Source of the DNA: Bradyrhizobium sp. MOS002
Lineage (GTDB): Bacteria; Pseudomonadota; Alphaproteobacteria; Rhizobiales; Xanthobacteraceae
Assembly: GCF_003020115.1 (NCBI RefSeq)
Contig: NZ_PYFX01000001.1
Coordinates: forward strand, 759,501-823,500
Direction: 5' to 3'
Length of the DNA: 64,000 nucleotides
The translations under genes and the position numbers were made by a program. The notes beneath the pieces are model-generated. The model was not told where the DNA came from. It saw nothing but the letters and a program-made list of their open reading frames with translations, and made no database searches. Position 1 is the first letter of the stretch. Every line of letters begins with the position of its first letter. Positions 1-9,120 of this stretch are shown piece after piece.

Positions 1-73
1 GGATGACGGTCGAGTGCCGCAGCCGGTCGGACCAGGGCTGGGCGGAGGGAGAAGATGGGGCGTCGATCGCCAT
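1..73 (-). CDS. Unidentified protein, N-terminal fragment (runs off window start)
   Basis: An ATG on the minus strand opens a frame that continues to the window edge (MAIDAPSSPSAQPWSDRLRH...). A GGAG motif lies about ten bases upstream, and the start is 33 bases after the stop of the preceding minus-strand membrane-protein gene, so the two are probably co-transcribed. Only 24 residues are visible, Pro/Ser-rich and without a clear signal peptide. No family can be assigned from this fragment. Confidence 0.5.
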   Translation of the reverse strand, partial: MAIDAPSSPSAQPWSDRLRHSTVI

Positions 74-106
74 CGGGGCGGGCTTCTCCAAAGGACCTTG
101 CGCCGG

Positions 107-1162
107 TCAGGCGCCGCTGTCGCTGCGCTTCCTCACGTAAGCGGCTTCAGGCGCGGGGCCGGGATCGAGCTTGAGCGCGGCCTGCTGCAGGCGTTTCGAT
201 CGTGCACCGATGATAACTTCGCGAAACGTCAGCAAGATTACAGAAATGACGAAAGGGGATAGATAATAGAGGACGCGGAACAGCAGCATCCCGCCCAGCA
301 GCTCCTCGCGGTCCATCTGCCAGAGCCCGACCAGCATGGCCGCGTCGAACACACCAAGGCCTCCGGGCGAGTGGCTGGCAAAGCCGAGCAGCGTGGCCGA
401 GACGAAGATCACCGCGACCACCACGAAGCCGAGATTGGGCTCGTCCGGGACCAGCACGTACATCGCGAGCGCGCAGAAGCCGAGATCGATGATGCCGATC
501 GCGATCTGGAGCAGCGTCAGCGGGCCGCCCGGCAGCATCACGGTCCAGGGCCCGCGGCCCACCATACGGGGCTGGGTCCAGACCCAGACCACGTAAGCGA
601 CGAGCCCGACGAGGATCATCATCGCCAGCGTCCGGTTCAGCCACGGCGGAAGCATGTCGATCGAGGCCGCAGCCTCCGGATGATAGGAGATGCCGAGGCC
701 CAGCACCGCGGCATTGCCGAGCCAGAAGGTTAGGCCGGCGAGGAAGCAGATCTTTGCGACGTCGATCGCGTTCAGCCCATAGGCGGAATAGATGCGGTAG
801 CGCACCGCGCCGCCGGTGAAGACGCTGGCGCCGACATTGTGGCCAATCGAATAGCTGGTGAAGGCGGCGAGCGCGTTGATCCGATAGGGCACGTGGGGGT
901 GGCCGATCGCGCGCACGGCGAACAGGTCATAGAAGGTCAGCGTGAAATAGCCCGCGGCGACGAACAGCGCCGCCATCGCAATCTGGCTCGGCTCGGTGCT
1001 CTTGATCGCTTCGAGGACTTCGTTGACATCGATGCCGCGCAGCATGTGGTAGAGCACATAGCAAGCGATGCCAATGACCGCGACGCTGATCACAACTCCA
1101 AGCTTATGCAGGATTTGCTTCTGGCGCAGAAACGACATCGCCCTGCGTACGGCTTCCAGCAT
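107..1162 (-). CDS. YbhN/MprF-N-like integral membrane protein (lysylphosphatidylglycerol synthase TM-region family)
   Basis: 351 residues, almost entirely hydrophobic, with about eight predicted membrane segments. The motifs TSYSIGHNVGASVFTGGAVRYR (around residues 100-125) and FASHSPGGLGVFDAAML (around 255-275) are typical of the UPF0104/YbhN family, which matches the flippase part of MprF. The catalytic aminoacyl-transferase domain of MprF is absent, so lipid handling rather than lysinylation is the likely role. The ATG is preceded by GAGG at five bases. The C-terminal tail (last about 30 residues) is charged and probably cytoplasmic. The exact substrate is unknown. Confidence 0.75.
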   Translation of the reverse strand: MLEAVRRAMSFLRQKQILHKLGVVISVAVIGIACYVLYHMLRGIDVNEVLEAIKSTEPSQIAMAALFVAAGYFTLTFYDLFAVRAIGHPHVPYRINALAAFTSYSIGHNVGASVFTGGAVRYRIYSAYGLNAIDVAKICFLAGLTFWLGNAAVLGLGISYHPEAAASIDMLPPWLNRTLAMMILVGLVAYVVWVWTQPRMVGRGPWTVMLPGGPLTLLQIAIGIIDLGFCALAMYVLVPDEPNLGFVVVAVIFVSATLLGFASHSPGGLGVFDAAMLVGLWQMDREELLGGMLLFRVLYYLSPFVISVILLTFREVIIGARSKRLQQAALKLDPGPAPEAAYVRKRSDSGA

Positions 1163-1613
1163 CTAAACCTCGAACAACGCTTCAGCGGCCAGGGTGGCCG
1201 GCGAACAGGCGGACGACACGCAGGCACCCGACGAACCCTCGCTGCCGGTCCCGGCATCGCGCATACCCGCTATCCCTCCACTAGCGCGTTTCCGGGCGGA
1301 GTGGAATTCGGCAATTCGAACAAAAACTCGTGCCTTCAATATTTTAGGCAGGGTTGCGGGCTCCTGATGCACGGTTTGGCGCTTTCGGCGGCAAGACTGA
1401 CGCGAATCTCCATGGCAATCCTGCGCAGTGGCCATGAAGTTTTGATGATTTCGACCGCACAATGTTCCGTCACGGCTTAAGCCGACGTCAATCTATGGGG
1501 TACCCCCGCCTGTTGAAAGAGGGGTGGCCGGAGCGTTTGTTCACGGTTTTCGATGTGCCGGGAGGGTCGCGCAGCCGCGCTCCTGACTTCCGCAGTCAGG
1601 GTGCACGGCAACA
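1163..1613. other. Intergenic region, no convincing gene
   Basis: About 450 bases between two minus-strand genes. A 99-codon minus-strand frame exists at 1163-1462, but it has no ribosome site, its composition is unlike neighbouring proteins, and it abuts the next gene's start. The region holds a small hairpin near 1582-1600. It presumably contains the promoter of the downstream membrane-protein gene. Confidence 0.4.
1582..1600 (-). terminator. Short stem-loop downstream of the OmpA/membrane protein pair
   Basis: Perfect 7-base arms (CCTGACT / AGTCAGG) with a 5-base loop, 14 bases beyond the stop of the 1614-1916 gene. There is no T-run, so intrinsic termination is uncertain; it could simply protect the 3' end. 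Confidence 0.3.
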
Positions 1614-1916
1614 TCACAGAGTGGCAGGCGGCGCGGTGCGCGAGACCACCCGGTCGCGCAGCCAGGCGCCGATGGCGCCGCCGACGAGATAGCAGGCGAA
1701 CATGATCAGGCCGAGGTCGAGCCAGTAGCCGAAGCGGCCGGGGACCACGCGCGCGAACGAGACCGCGACCAGGCCGGCAGCAAGCACGGCGAGCCAGCGC
1801 GCGGTCACCTTCGAGGTGCCGTTGCCGCGCTGGACCACCGAGATCCAGCCCATGCAGAAGCCGAGCAGCAGCGAGCCTATCAGCCAGCCCAGATGGAACG
1901 AGACGAGATAGGGCAT
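1614..1916 (-). CDS. Small membrane protein, unknown function
   Basis: About 100 residues with three hydrophobic segments (near residues 7-27, 40-58 and 66-88) and a basic C-terminus. It follows the OmpA-family gene and overlaps or abuts its stop: a GTG at 1922 overlaps the upstream TGA by four bases, while the ATG at 1916 has GAGG five bases upstream and is preferred. The overlap implies translational coupling with the OmpA/BON protein, so an envelope role is likely. I do not recognise the family. Confidence 0.6.
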   Translation of the reverse strand: MPYLVSFHLGWLIGSLLLGFCMGWISVVQRGNGTSKVTARWLAVLAAGLVAVSFARVVPGRFGYWLDLGLIMFACYLVGGAIGAWLRDRVVSRTAPPATL

Positions 1917-1918
1917 CG

Positions 1919-3313
1919 TCACCTCACCAGAAATTCGATGCGGCGGTTCTGCGCCTTGGCGTCTTCGCTGTCATTGCCGGCAACCGGCTGCGTGCTGCCG
2001 TAGCCGACCGCGGTGAAGCGGCTGGCAGGCAGGCCGGCCTTGACCAGATAGTCGATCACCGCCTGCGCGCGCTTCTCCGAGAGTGCCTGGTTGAAGGAAT
2101 CCTCGCCGTCGGCATCGGTATGCCCGGCGACCTCGATATTGGTGGTCGGGCATCGCAGCGCCGTTTCGATCAGATGATCGAGAATGCCGGCGGAATCCGG
2201 ATCGATGTCAGCGCGCTTCGCCCCGAAGCGAATCTTGGCCTTGGCCAAAAGCTCGGAGAACAATTGCTGGCACACGGTGCCGTCGACCGGGCCGGCCGCG
2301 GGTTTCACCGTGATTTCCGGCTTGTACTGCCAGTTCTTCGGGAAATCCGTGCCGAGACCTGCGCGGATGTCGTTGGCGGCACCTTCATAGAGCGCATCGC
2401 CCGACAGCTTCACCTCGCGGTCGGACACGACGAGCGTGCCGGTCGACAGTCGCGACAGCGCGCCGAGCGCTGCGACCACGGCGGGGCTGAAGGAGCCGGG
2501 CGCACCGACGCTGCCCTTGAGATTATCGACGACCTTTTCGTTGAAGAATTTCCGAGACGCGCTGGTGGCGATGGCCGCGTGGACATTGTTGTCGGGAACA
2601 TAGCCGGTCAGCGTCACCGTCGCAGCCACCGGATCCTTGTAGGCCTGAAAGACGTAAGGCGGCGCCTTGACCTCGTTGGCGGCGATCGAAAAGCCCTCGG
2701 GCAGGTTTTTGAGCGCCGCTGCGACCGCTTCGCGGCCGCCGAGATCGCGCGCCATGCCCGACAGAGTGACCTTGGTGTCTGTGATGGTGATCTTGCCGTC
2801 CTTGAGCTTGCCGATCTGGTCGAGCAGCAGCATCGCAGCCGCCTCGAACCGGGGAGGCGCGCCGCGCGCCAAACCCATCTGATCGGCCACCTCGGTGCCT
2901 CCGACTTCCTTGCGGGCCGCCTCGGTCAGGCGGCCCTTCATCGACGGCAGGGGGGCGGAGCCCGACAGCGTCACCCGCACCACGTCGCGTTCGGCGTTCC
3001 AGACGAACGGTTTTGCCTCGGGAACGAGGCGGGTCCGGTCGTCGACCAGGCGCACGCCGGGCACGGTCTCGACCGCCACAACAGCGTCGCGGCGCCCCTC
3101 CTCGGAAAACGCGTCCGCAGCCAGGCTGACGTCGCGGCCGTCCACCGCGATCCGGGTCTTGTCCAGAACGGTATCCTTTAATGCCGCCGAGCTGCGGGCG
3201 GAAAGGTCCGCCTCGACCGGCGAAGTATTATTCCAGGCCGCAAATCCCCACATGACGGCCAGGGGGATCAGCCCTGGCCACCATTTGCTGGCCCACCTGA
3301 AAAGCTTCTGCAT
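1919..3313 (-). CDS. OmpA-family protein with BON-like domains
   Basis: 464 residues from an ATG at 3313. One N-terminal hydrophobic segment (around residues 10-25) anchors or exports the protein. The middle section carries repeated BON-like units with TVTLTG / VKLSG beta patterns. The last about 110 residues form an OmpA-C peptidoglycan-binding domain: VAGHTDADGEDSFNQALSEKRAQAV, then GYGSTQPVAGN and RRIEFLVR at the extreme C-terminus. It probably links the cell envelope to peptidoglycan. Domain order resembles ArfA-like OmpA proteins of actinobacteria and rhizobia. The gene diverges from the polysaccharide deacetylase, sharing the 3314-3476 promoter region, and is coupled to the small downstream membrane protein. 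Confidence 0.8.
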   Translation of the reverse strand: MQKLFRWASKWWPGLIPLAVMWGFAAWNNTSPVEADLSARSSAALKDTVLDKTRIAVDGRDVSLAADAFSEEGRRDAVVAVETVPGVRLVDDRTRLVPEAKPFVWNAERDVVRVTLSGSAPLPSMKGRLTEAARKEVGGTEVADQMGLARGAPPRFEAAAMLLLDQIGKLKDGKITITDTKVTLSGMARDLGGREAVAAALKNLPEGFSIAANEVKAPPYVFQAYKDPVAATVTLTGYVPDNNVHAAIATSASRKFFNEKVVDNLKGSVGAPGSFSPAVVAALGALSRLSTGTLVVSDREVKLSGDALYEGAANDIRAGLGTDFPKNWQYKPEITVKPAAGPVDGTVCQQLFSELLAKAKIRFGAKRADIDPDSAGILDHLIETALRCPTTNIEVAGHTDADGEDSFNQALSEKRAQAVIDYLVKAGLPASRFTAVGYGSTQPVAGNDSEDAKAQNRRIEFLVR

Positions 3314-3476
3314 TCGACGACCCGAACTCTGGAACCGGAGACAAAACAAACCCTTGGCGGGCTGTCAAACCGGAAATGACGCCCTTCCGAAGGCCGGGCG
3401 TGACAATTGGAATAACTTTTTCTTCAAGGGTTCTTCCGTAAGTTGAAGACGGAATGCCAAAGTCCGCCAGCGGGTC

Positions 3477-4535
3477 ATGAAACAACTTCGTAACAACGTC
3501 ATCCGCGCCGGGCTGGAAGCACTCTATTTCAGCGGCGCCCACCACCTGTTGCGCCCGCTTTTGTCGGGCGTTGGCGCCATTTTCATGCTGCATCACGTGC
3601 GGCCGGCCCGCGACGCGGCGTTCCAGCCAAACAGGCATCTCGAAGTCACCCCCGAATTCCTGCGCGCGACACTCCGCCATCTGCGCTCGCGCGAGATCGA
3701 CATCGTCAGCATGGACGAGCTGCATGATCGGCTGGTGCGGCGCCGGTTCGACCGTCGCTTCGCCGCCTTCACACTCGACGATGGCTATCGCGACAATCTC
3801 GATTTTGCGCTGCCGGTTCTGCGCGAATTTGACGCGCCCTTGGCGGTCTATGTCGCGAGCGATTTCGCCGAGGGCACGGGTCGGCTGTGGTGGGAGGCGC
3901 TGGAGGCGGTGATCGCCAAGGCCGAGCAGATCGAGGTGACAATCGGCAATGCCGCGCTGCGGCTCGATGCGACGACGCCAGCCGCCAAGCAGGCGGCGTT
4001 CGACCGCCTGCACGACTGGTTGCGCGCATTGCCCGGCGAGCACGATCTCAAGCGCGAGATCGAGGCGCTCTGCACGAAGTACGGCGTCGACATGGCCGCG
4101 CTGTGCCGCAGCCTCTGCCTGTCCTGGGACGAGGTGAAGACATTTGCCGCCGATCCCCTGGTCACGATCGGCGCGCATTCCATCAGCCATTGCAATCTCG
4201 CCAAGCAAAGCGAAGAGATCGCCACGCAGGAGATGGCCGTGAGCCGCGCGCGGATCGAGCAGGCGCTCGGCCGCAATGTCCAGCATCTTGCCTATCCCTA
4301 CGGCGATCGCGAGGCGGCGGGCGAGCGTGAATTCGCGCTCGCCGCATCCGCCGGCTTCAAGACCGCGGTGACGACGCGGCCCGGGATGCTGTTCGCCGAA
4401 AACGCCGGCCACATGACCGCGTTGCCACGGGTCTCGCTCAACGGCAATTACCAGGACAGGCGGATTCTGCCGGTGCTGACCTCGGGCGCCGCGACCGCGA
4501 TGTGGAACGGCTTCCGCAGGATCGCGGCGGCTTAA
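3477..4535 (+). CDS. Polysaccharide deacetylase (carbohydrate esterase family 4, NodB homology)
   Basis: 352 residues. The NodB-type catalytic motif TLDDGYRDN lies at residues 99-107, with D101 as likely catalytic base and D102 as metal ligand. The second motif appears as GAHSISHCNL around residue 225, providing the metal histidines, and AYPYGD follows around 265. Such enzymes remove N- or O-acetyl groups from cell-wall or surface polysaccharides. There is no clear signal peptide; an N-terminal hydrophobic stretch (GVGAIFMLHHV, 31-41) is the first strand of the fold. The gene stands alone, followed by an intergenic palindromic repeat. The exact polysaccharide is unknown; nothing indicates nodulation NodB itself. 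Confidence 0.82.
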   Translation: MKQLRNNVIRAGLEALYFSGAHHLLRPLLSGVGAIFMLHHVRPARDAAFQPNRHLEVTPEFLRATLRHLRSREIDIVSMDELHDRLVRRRFDRRFAAFTLDDGYRDNLDFALPVLREFDAPLAVYVASDFAEGTGRLWWEALEAVIAKAEQIEVTIGNAALRLDATTPAAKQAAFDRLHDWLRALPGEHDLKREIEALCTKYGVDMAALCRSLCLSWDEVKTFAADPLVTIGAHSISHCNLAKQSEEIATQEMAVSRARIEQALGRNVQHLAYPYGDREAAGEREFALAASAGFKTAVTTRPGMLFAENAGHMTALPRVSLNGNYQDRRILPVLTSGAATAMWNGFRRIAAA

Positions 4536-4537
4536 CC

Positions 4538-4683
4538 GTCGTCCCGGCGAAGGCCGGGACCCATACCGCGTGATCCGTCGATTGCGTTTGGTGCCAATCT
4601 CGAACGACCAGCCTTCGCCAAAGTTCTCCCTGGGGTTATGGGTCCCGGGCCCCGTGCGCAATTGCGCACTAGGCCGGGACGAC
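4538..4683. repeat. Palindromic intergenic repeat, family A
   Basis: An imperfect long inverted repeat bounded by GTCGTCCCGGCGAAGGCCGG and its complement, with internal GGGACCCATACCGCGTGATC and TGGGGTTATGGGTCCCGG boxes. Related copies occur at 5618-5744, 43223-43364 and 61899-62036, always between genes. Confidence 0.85.
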
Positions 4684-4779
4684 ACCGAGTTAGCTGGACG
4701 GCTATCGCCTCGTGGTCCCGCCGTTCCTTGACTCCCCTCCCCACCCGCGCTCAAAACGTCACAAACAACGGGAGGCACC

Positions 4780-5589
4780 ATGTTCAACGATCTGTTCTCG
4801 CTCAAAGGCCGCGTCGCGCTGGTGACCGGCGGTTCGCGCGGCATCGGCAAGATGATCGCGGCGGGATTTCTCAGCGCCGGGGCCGCGAAGGTCTACATCA
4901 CCGCGCGCAAGGCCGGGCCTTGCGAAGCCACCGCGAACGAGCTCTCCGCACAATATGACGGCGAATGCATCGCGCTGCCGATCGACATCTCGACGCTGGC
5001 CGGCGCCGAGCTGCTTGCGAGCGAATTCGGGAAGCGCGAGCCAAAACTCGACATCCTCGTCAACAATGCGGGCGCGGCCTGGGGCGCGGAGTTCGACGAG
5101 TTTCCGGAGAGCGGCTGGGACAAGGTGATGAACCTCAACCTCAAGGCGCCGTTCTTCCTGACCAAGGCGCTGGCGCCCACGCTGCGCGCGGCGGCATCAG
5201 TAGAGCGGCCGGCGAAAGTGATCAACATCGCCTCGATCGACGGCATCTTCGTCAATCCGGGCGAGACCTATTCCTACGCGGCGAGCAAGGCGGGGCTGAT
5301 CCATTTGACGCGGCGCATGGCCGTGAAGCTGATCGGCGACCACATCGTTGTCACCGCGATCGCGCCGGGCCCGTTCAAATCCGACATGAACCGCGCCGCA
5401 CGCGATCATGCCGACGAGGTCTCGACGCGCGTGCCCGCGGGCCGCGTCGGCACCGACGAGGACATGGCGGGCGCGGCGATCTATCTGGCCTCTCGCGCAG
5501 GAGATTATGTGGTGGGCGCGACCATCGCGGTGGACGGCGGCATTGTCTATGCGAACCCGGGTATCAAGGGGAGCGGGTGGGATAGTTGA
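4780..5589 (+). CDS. Short-chain dehydrogenase/reductase (classical SDR)
   Basis: 269 residues. The cofactor motif TGGSRGIG is at residues 16-23, NNAG at 95-98, and the catalytic set S152, Y166 and K170 (YAASK) is complete, so an active NAD(P)-dependent oxidoreductase is expected. The C-terminal half contains PGPFKSDM and DGG, as in glucose/3-ketoacyl reductase-type SDRs. The ATG follows a GGGAGG ribosome site. It is transcribed towards boxB (convergent), with repeat elements on both sides, so it is a single-gene unit. A link to benzoyl-CoA metabolism is only positional; the substrate is unknown. Confidence 0.8.
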   Translation: MFNDLFSLKGRVALVTGGSRGIGKMIAAGFLSAGAAKVYITARKAGPCEATANELSAQYDGECIALPIDISTLAGAELLASEFGKREPKLDILVNNAGAAWGAEFDEFPESGWDKVMNLNLKAPFFLTKALAPTLRAAASVERPAKVINIASIDGIFVNPGETYSYAASKAGLIHLTRRMAVKLIGDHIVVTAIAPGPFKSDMNRAARDHADEVSTRVPAGRVGTDEDMAGAAIYLASRAGDYVVGATIAVDGGIVYANPGIKGSGWDS

Positions 5590-5617
5590 GGCAACCGCCC
5601 GCGCTTCAAATTCCGGT

Positions 5618-5744
5618 GTCGTCCCGGCGCAGGCCGGGACCCATACCGCGGAATCTATCGATCGTCGCCGGTAGGCGTACCGAACGACGTATCTCCGCCA
5701 AACTATTCTTTGTGGTTATGGGTCCCGGCCTGCGCCGGGACGAC
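5618..5744. repeat. Palindromic intergenic repeat, family A
   Basis: Second copy of the GTCGTCCCGG...CCGGGACGAC element, lying between the convergent SDR and boxB genes, where it may also act as a bidirectional transcript end. Confidence 0.85.
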
Positions 5745-5785
5745 AACGAAGTTGTGACGCGGCCATAGCCCCTCTTGAGCAGCCC

Positions 5786-7237
5786 CTACGACTCGATCCT
5801 CACATACTCGAAATCGCCGGGCTTGTTGTCGATGCCGACTTTCGGCGGCGAGATCCATGAGGCGAACTGACCGGTCTCGGTGACGGGCTGCATCAGCGAG
5901 GTGATGAAGTCGCCGTCGGCGGTCGATGGCAGCCATTCGTCCTTGCGCTTCGCCCAGGTGGCATCGTCGATCAGAATGCCGTCGGGCGTGGCGTGGATGC
6001 CCTTGAACTCGCCGATATGGCGATGGAAGGCGACGTTGGGCAGCTTGAGCTGAAACTGGTAGCCCGCGGTCGAGATCACCTTGTTCCAGCGCAGCATGCC
6101 CTTGACGCAATCCTGGCTGTAATCGTCGCGCAGGCGCATGTTGAGCGCGGTCAGCGCCGGCTCGTCCACCAGCTTGATCTCGCCGTCGATGAACTTCAGC
6201 ACCGGATAGGTGGCGTTCTTGAGCTGATGATCGTCGTCGATCTGGGTCTCGTGATAGCGGCCCTTGATGCCGGTGTTGAAGGCGTTCGCCGCGTTGGTGG
6301 AGACTTCCGAGCCAAACAGATCGAGCGACAGCGTATAGTGCAGGTTCAGCTTCTTTTGGATGGTCGGCAGGTCGATCACGCCGAGCGCGCGGACCTTCGC
6401 GATGTCGGTGGGATCGGTGATGCCGGCTTCCCGCATTGCATCGCAGGTGCGCTGCACGACGCGGGTGATGCCGGTCTCGCCGACGAACATGTGGTGCGCT
6501 TCTTCCGTCAGCATGAAGCGGCAGGTGCGCGACAGCGGATCGAAGCCGGACTGCGCCAGCGAGTGCAACTGCATCTTGCCGTCGCGGTCGGTAAAGTAGG
6601 TGAACATGAAGAAGGACAGCCAGTCCGGCGTCGCCTCGTTGAAGGCGCCCAGCATGCGTGGCGAGTCAGCATCACCCGAGCGGCGGCGCAACAAATCGTC
6701 AGCCTCTTCACGTCCGTCGCGACCAAAGTACTTTTGCAGCAGGTACACCATCGCCCAGAGGTGACGGCCTTCCTCGACATTGACCTGGAACAGATTGCGC
6801 ATGTCGTACAGCGAGGGCGCGGTCTTGCCGAGGTGGCGCTGCTGCTCGACCGAGGCAGGCTCGGTGTCGCCCTGGATCACGATCAGACGGCGCAGCATGG
6901 CGCGATATTCACCCGGGACTTCCTGCCAGGCCGGCTCGCCAAAATGCTCGCCGAACGGCACGACGCGGTTCTCTTCCTGGGGAGCAAGGAGAATGCCCCA
7001 GCGATACTCGGGCATCCGCACGTAGTCGAACTTGGCCCAACCGCGCGGATCGACCGAATAAGCGGTGCGCAAGTACACCAGCGATTCCTGGAAGCCTTCC
7101 GGCCCCATGTCTTTCCACCAGTCCATGTAGCCGGGATGCCAGCCCTCCAGCGCTTTGAGCACCTGGCGGTCTTCGGCCAGATTGACGTTGTTCGGAATCT
7201 TGGTCGAGTAGTCGACGTTCATGATGTTCGCGTTCAT
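5786..7237 (-). CDS. boxB: Benzoyl-CoA 2,3-epoxidase, oxygenase component
   Basis: 483 residues from an ATG at 7237 preceded by AAGGAG. BoxB uses a diiron centre to convert benzoyl-CoA to 2,3-epoxybenzoyl-CoA, the oxygen-dependent step of the aerobic CoA pathway. All six diiron ligands described for Azoarcus BoxB are visible six residues later here: E126, E156 and H159 (EEGRH), D217, E246 and H249 (EEAHH). Full length. The gene ends the minus-strand run bclA-hydrolase-boxC-boxB and is separated from boxC by a 149-base gap filled with a palindromic repeat. The reductase partner BoxA is not encoded anywhere in this window, so electrons must come from a gene elsewhere or a substitute. Confidence 0.95.
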   Translation of the reverse strand: MNANIMNVDYSTKIPNNVNLAEDRQVLKALEGWHPGYMDWWKDMGPEGFQESLVYLRTAYSVDPRGWAKFDYVRMPEYRWGILLAPQEENRVVPFGEHFGEPAWQEVPGEYRAMLRRLIVIQGDTEPASVEQQRHLGKTAPSLYDMRNLFQVNVEEGRHLWAMVYLLQKYFGRDGREEADDLLRRRSGDADSPRMLGAFNEATPDWLSFFMFTYFTDRDGKMQLHSLAQSGFDPLSRTCRFMLTEEAHHMFVGETGITRVVQRTCDAMREAGITDPTDIAKVRALGVIDLPTIQKKLNLHYTLSLDLFGSEVSTNAANAFNTGIKGRYHETQIDDDHQLKNATYPVLKFIDGEIKLVDEPALTALNMRLRDDYSQDCVKGMLRWNKVISTAGYQFQLKLPNVAFHRHIGEFKGIHATPDGILIDDATWAKRKDEWLPSTADGDFITSLMQPVTETGQFASWISPPKVGIDNKPGDFEYVRIES

Positions 7238-7261
7238 GGCCGTGCTCCTTGGTCTGTCTTC

Positions 7262-7378
7262 TGTCCCGGACGCTGCGCAGCGCGAAGCGGTGCGCTGCAG
7301 AGCCGGGACCCATTGTTCGGTCCACATGAGTCCCGGTTCTGCGCAGCGTCACTTCGTGCCGCAGCGCGCCCGGGACAC
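7262..7378. repeat. Palindromic intergenic repeat, family D
   Basis: A TGTCCCGGACGCTGCGCAGC start and GCGCCCGGGACA end flank GGGACCCATT and ATGAGTCCCGG boxes. It fills the boxC-boxB gap. A related element occurs at 35138-35268. Confidence 0.75.
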
Positions 7379-7386
7379 GAGAGTCA

Positions 7387-9075
7387 TCACACCCGCGTCA
7401 TATCAAATTTCGGCTTCTGCCCGCTGCCGTAGCGGCGCAGCGCGCCTTCCTCGCCGACCGCGTTGGGGCGCTGGAAGATCCAGTTCTGCCACGCGGTGAG
7501 GCGCGAGAAGATTTTCGACTCCATCGTCTCGGGGCCAACGAAGCGAAGGCTCGCTTCCATGCCGGTGAGGCTGTCGGGCGAGAAGCTGGCGCGTTCCTCC
7601 AGGAACACGCGGACCTCGTCGTCCCAGTCGATGTCGTCGAGCGCGAAGGTGACGAGACCGAGCTCTTCCGCCTGCTCGGCGTCCAGCGCCGTGCCCATCG
7701 TGGCTTCCGCGCGTTCCACATCGGCCGGATCGGCCTGGAAGCGCGACTGAAGCCGCGTCAGGCCATGGCTCATCGGATACGGGCCAAAATTCATCGTTGA
7801 CAGTTCGATCGACGGCGGCGGGCGGTTGTCACCCTGCCGCGTGCCGATCAGCATGTAGGAGCGGTCGGCGGCGAAGACGAGCTCGGCCAGCGTGCCGGCG
7901 AAGCAGGAGCCGGGCTCGACCAGCGTCACCAGCGTGCGCGAGGTGACGTCGATGCGCTTCAAGACCCGCTTCCAATAGTGCCTGATTTCGTTGACCAGCC
8001 AATGCGCCTTGTTGGCTTCGAGGAAGGCGTCGCAGGCGAGCACATGGGCGCGGTCGCCATGGCTCTTGAACACCAGCATGGCGGTCTCGAGCTCGTTGAT
8101 GCGCAAATGCAGGATGGCATCGTCGAGTTCGCGCGCGACCTGGAGCGGCCAGAACGCGACACCCTGCGCCATCATGCCGTCGATGTCGGCGGGCGGCGCA
8201 GCTTCAGGCGCCTTGATCGAGATCGTGGCGATGCGCGCGGCGCGGTCGATGTCGACGGTGACAAAGCCGTAGCGGATGCTGGTCTCATCGATGATGCGCT
8301 TGAGCGGCGTCAGCGCGATGCCCTTGCCGCTGCCCTTGCGCTTCGAGCTGTCGGCGAATTCCCTGGCGCGCTCGGCAACCTTGCCTTCGAGCTTGCTGTT
8401 CGGCGCGATCTCGTCGACCAGGCGCCATTGCACGGCGCGCTTGCCCTTCACGCCTTCCTCGATGGTGCAGAAGAAATCTGCGTGATCGCGGCGCACCTTG
8501 CGCTTGTCGACCACACGCGTGAGGCCGCCGGTGCCCGGCAGCACCGCGAGCAGCGGCACTTCGGGCAAGGCGACGGCGGACGCGCCGTCATCGGCGAGCA
8601 TGATGTAGTCGGTGGCGAGCGCGAGCTCGTAGCCGCCGCCGGCGGCCGAGCCGTTCACGACGGTGATGAAGCGCTGGCCGGAATTCTCCGACGAGTCTTC
8701 CATGCCGTTGCGGGTCTCGTTGGTGAACTTGCAGAAATTGACCTTGTGGGCATGCGTCGAGCCCGCGAGCATGCGGATGTTGGCGCCGGCGCAGAACACG
8801 CGGTTCTTGGCCGAGCGCATCACCACGACCTTCACGTCGGGGTGCTCGAAGCGCAGGCGCTGGACCGCGTCGGCAAGCTCGATGTCGACGCCGAGATCGT
8901 AGGAATTGAGCTTGAGCAGATAGCCCTCGAACAGGCCGCCATTCTCATCGACGTCCATGGTCAGGGTGGCGACGTCACCGTCGACCGCGAGCTTCCAGTG
9001 CCGGTAGCGGGACGGCTCGGTCTGGAAATCGATGAATGTCGCGCCGCCTGCGAGGCGCCGATCTTCCCCGGCCAT
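7387..9075 (-). CDS. boxC: 2,3-epoxybenzoyl-CoA dihydrolase (ring-cleaving)
   Basis: 562 residues from an ATG at 9075 with an AGGGTGG-type ribosome site. BoxC is a two-part crotonase-fold enzyme that opens epoxybenzoyl-CoA to 3,4-didehydroadipyl-CoA semialdehyde and formate. The N-terminal half shows the crotonase oxyanion regions (FCAGANIRML near residue 95, VNGSAAGGGYELALATDYIML near 140-160, PEVPLLAVLPGTGG near 175). The length and second half match BoxC rather than ordinary enoyl-CoA hydratases. It lies upstream of boxB and downstream of a canonical BoxR-type operator (9121-9134), so boxC-boxB can be driven from its own promoter as well as from bclA. Confidence 0.93.
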   Translation of the reverse strand: MAGEDRRLAGGATFIDFQTEPSRYRHWKLAVDGDVATLTMDVDENGGLFEGYLLKLNSYDLGVDIELADAVQRLRFEHPDVKVVVMRSAKNRVFCAGANIRMLAGSTHAHKVNFCKFTNETRNGMEDSSENSGQRFITVVNGSAAGGGYELALATDYIMLADDGASAVALPEVPLLAVLPGTGGLTRVVDKRKVRRDHADFFCTIEEGVKGKRAVQWRLVDEIAPNSKLEGKVAERAREFADSSKRKGSGKGIALTPLKRIIDETSIRYGFVTVDIDRAARIATISIKAPEAAPPADIDGMMAQGVAFWPLQVARELDDAILHLRINELETAMLVFKSHGDRAHVLACDAFLEANKAHWLVNEIRHYWKRVLKRIDVTSRTLVTLVEPGSCFAGTLAELVFAADRSYMLIGTRQGDNRPPPSIELSTMNFGPYPMSHGLTRLQSRFQADPADVERAEATMGTALDAEQAEELGLVTFALDDIDWDDEVRVFLEERASFSPDSLTGMEASLRFVGPETMESKIFSRLTAWQNWIFQRPNAVGEEGALRRYGSGQKPKFDMTRV

Positions 9076-9120
9076 GGGCCACCCTTGAGCTTGATTATGC
9101 GTTTTGGCTGTCGTGTTAGA

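Noticed and set aside
14..262. 82-codon plus-strand frame at the window start
   Set aside because: Antisense to the first two minus-strand genes, no ribosome site, and Arg/Gly-rich composition typical of shadow frames in GC-rich DNA.
1163..1462. 99-codon minus-strand frame directly upstream of the YbhN-like gene
   Set aside because: No ribosome site, mixed composition with many Cys, Arg and Ser, and it runs to the base before the next start. Most likely leader DNA.
2120..3181. Long antisense frames over real genes (for example opposite OmpA, boxB, boxC, the ligases and kinases)
   Set aside because: They have His/Arg/Asp-rich, repetitive composition without motifs. They arise because third-position GC bias leaves the complementary frame open.
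3477..4535. Nodulation NodB
   Set aside because: Only the general NodB-homology deacetylase motif is shared; no nod box or nod genes are nearby and the protein is longer than NodB.
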